NCBI GenBank assembly: GCA_036170135.1
Contig: JAVHOP010000152.1
Coordinates: 1-5,873, forward strand
Direction of reading: 5' to 3'
Source of the DNA: CG1-02-35-72 sp036170135
Lineage (GTDB): Bacteria; Bacteroidota; Bacteroidia; Flavobacteriales; Flavobacteriaceae
Length of the DNA: 5,873 nucleotides
Of the stretch, positions 5,780 to 5,873 are shown in pieces. Each line of letters starts with the position of its first letter. Within the stretch, counting starts at the first letter, position 1. The notes beneath the pieces are model-generated. The model did no database searches, was not told the origin of the DNA, and saw nothing but the letters and a program-made list of their open reading frames with translations. The translations under genes and the position numbers were made by a program.

Positions 5780-5815
5780 AAACCTTCAAGGTCTAGAAAA
5801 AGACCTTGAAGGTTT
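5780..5815. terminator. Perfect 15-bp inverted repeat, possible bidirectional terminator
   Basis: AAACCTTCAAGGTCT (5780-5794) is the exact reverse complement of AGACCTTGAAGGTTT (5801-5815), with the 6-nt loop AGAAAA. Each arm also contains an 11-bp odd palindrome, ACCTT-C-AAGGT or ACCTT-G-AAGGT. It lies 16 bp beyond the stop of the possible minus-strand gene and could terminate it, or act on both strands. Neither side has a clean T tract directly after the stem, so terminator function is inferred from structure and position. The alternative is a dispersed palindromic repeat. Confidence 0.55.
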
Positions 5816-5831
5816 GGTTTAAAATAACAAT

Positions 5832-5873
5832 TTAATTAATCTTTATCAAATCAATACCGCTAACTTTTACTTT
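5832..5873 (-). CDS. Possible C-terminal end of a convergent gene (partial)
   Basis: Read on the minus strand from the window edge, a frame encodes KVKVSGIDLIKIN followed by a TAA stop at 5834-5832. The composition looks protein-like, and the perfect hairpin just beyond the stop sits where a terminator would be. Only 13 codons are visible, and at least one plus-strand frame is also open here, so this could be chance. No family can be named. Confidence 0.35.
   Translation of the reverse strand, partial: KVKVSGIDLIKIN

Larger units (their letters stand above)
5470..5831. other. Repeat-rich spacer downstream of leuB
   Basis: I see no gene in this 362-bp stretch. In order it holds a hairpin (5493-5519), an AT-rich section with an AATTTAAA/TTTAAATT inverted pair (5581-5614), three diverged copies of a 26-bp element (5638-5746), a T9 tract (5770-5778), and a perfect 15-bp inverted repeat (5780-5815). 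The density of repeats and the possible minus-strand gene end at its right edge fit a spacer between convergent genes. Confidence 0.7.

Overview
The window is a leucine-biosynthesis gene cluster from a low-GC member of the Bacteroidota, most likely family Flavobacteriaceae. Four signs support this: the order leuC-leuD-leuA-type-leuB, AT-rich spacers, A-rich start contexts with no Shine-Dalgarno sequence, and a Flavobacterium-type promoter (TTG, 19 bases, TAATTTTG) upstream of leuC. The protein sequences also look flavobacterial, but no database search was possible.

Layout. Bases 1-66 are the last codons of an unidentified upstream gene. An AT-rich spacer (67-437) follows, with a weak terminator-like hairpin and the leuC promoter. 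leuC (438-1832) encodes the large subunit of isopropylmalate isomerase. The leuC-leuD spacer (1833-2222) holds a 100-N assembly gap and an array of a 7-bp repeat, CTTAAA(C/T), that runs almost to the leuD start codon. leuD (2223-2819) is the small isomerase subunit. A 63-bp spacer leads to a LeuA/CimA-family Claisen-condensing enzyme (2883-4400), and 10 bp later comes leuB (4411-5469), isopropylmalate dehydrogenase. The 3' spacer (5470-5831) holds a hairpin just after leuB, three diverged copies of a 26-bp element spaced 41-42 bp apart, and a perfect 15-bp inverted repeat. The last bases may be the 3' end of a convergent minus-strand gene.

How the genes work together. The LeuA-family enzyme condenses acetyl-CoA with a 2-oxo acid. 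LeuC and LeuD form the [4Fe-4S] isomerase that moves the hydroxyl group. LeuB oxidises and decarboxylates the product. With 2-oxoisovalerate as substrate this gives the leucine precursor. If the synthase instead uses pyruvate (citramalate synthase), the same LeuCD and LeuB would make 2-oxobutyrate for isoleucine. The sequence alone does not settle which.

The enzymes look intact and ordinary; I do not see a new multi-gene system. The unusual parts are non-coding: the heptad array beside leuD, the duplicated 55-bp flanks of the N gap (probably an assembly artefact), and the repeat cluster after leuB.
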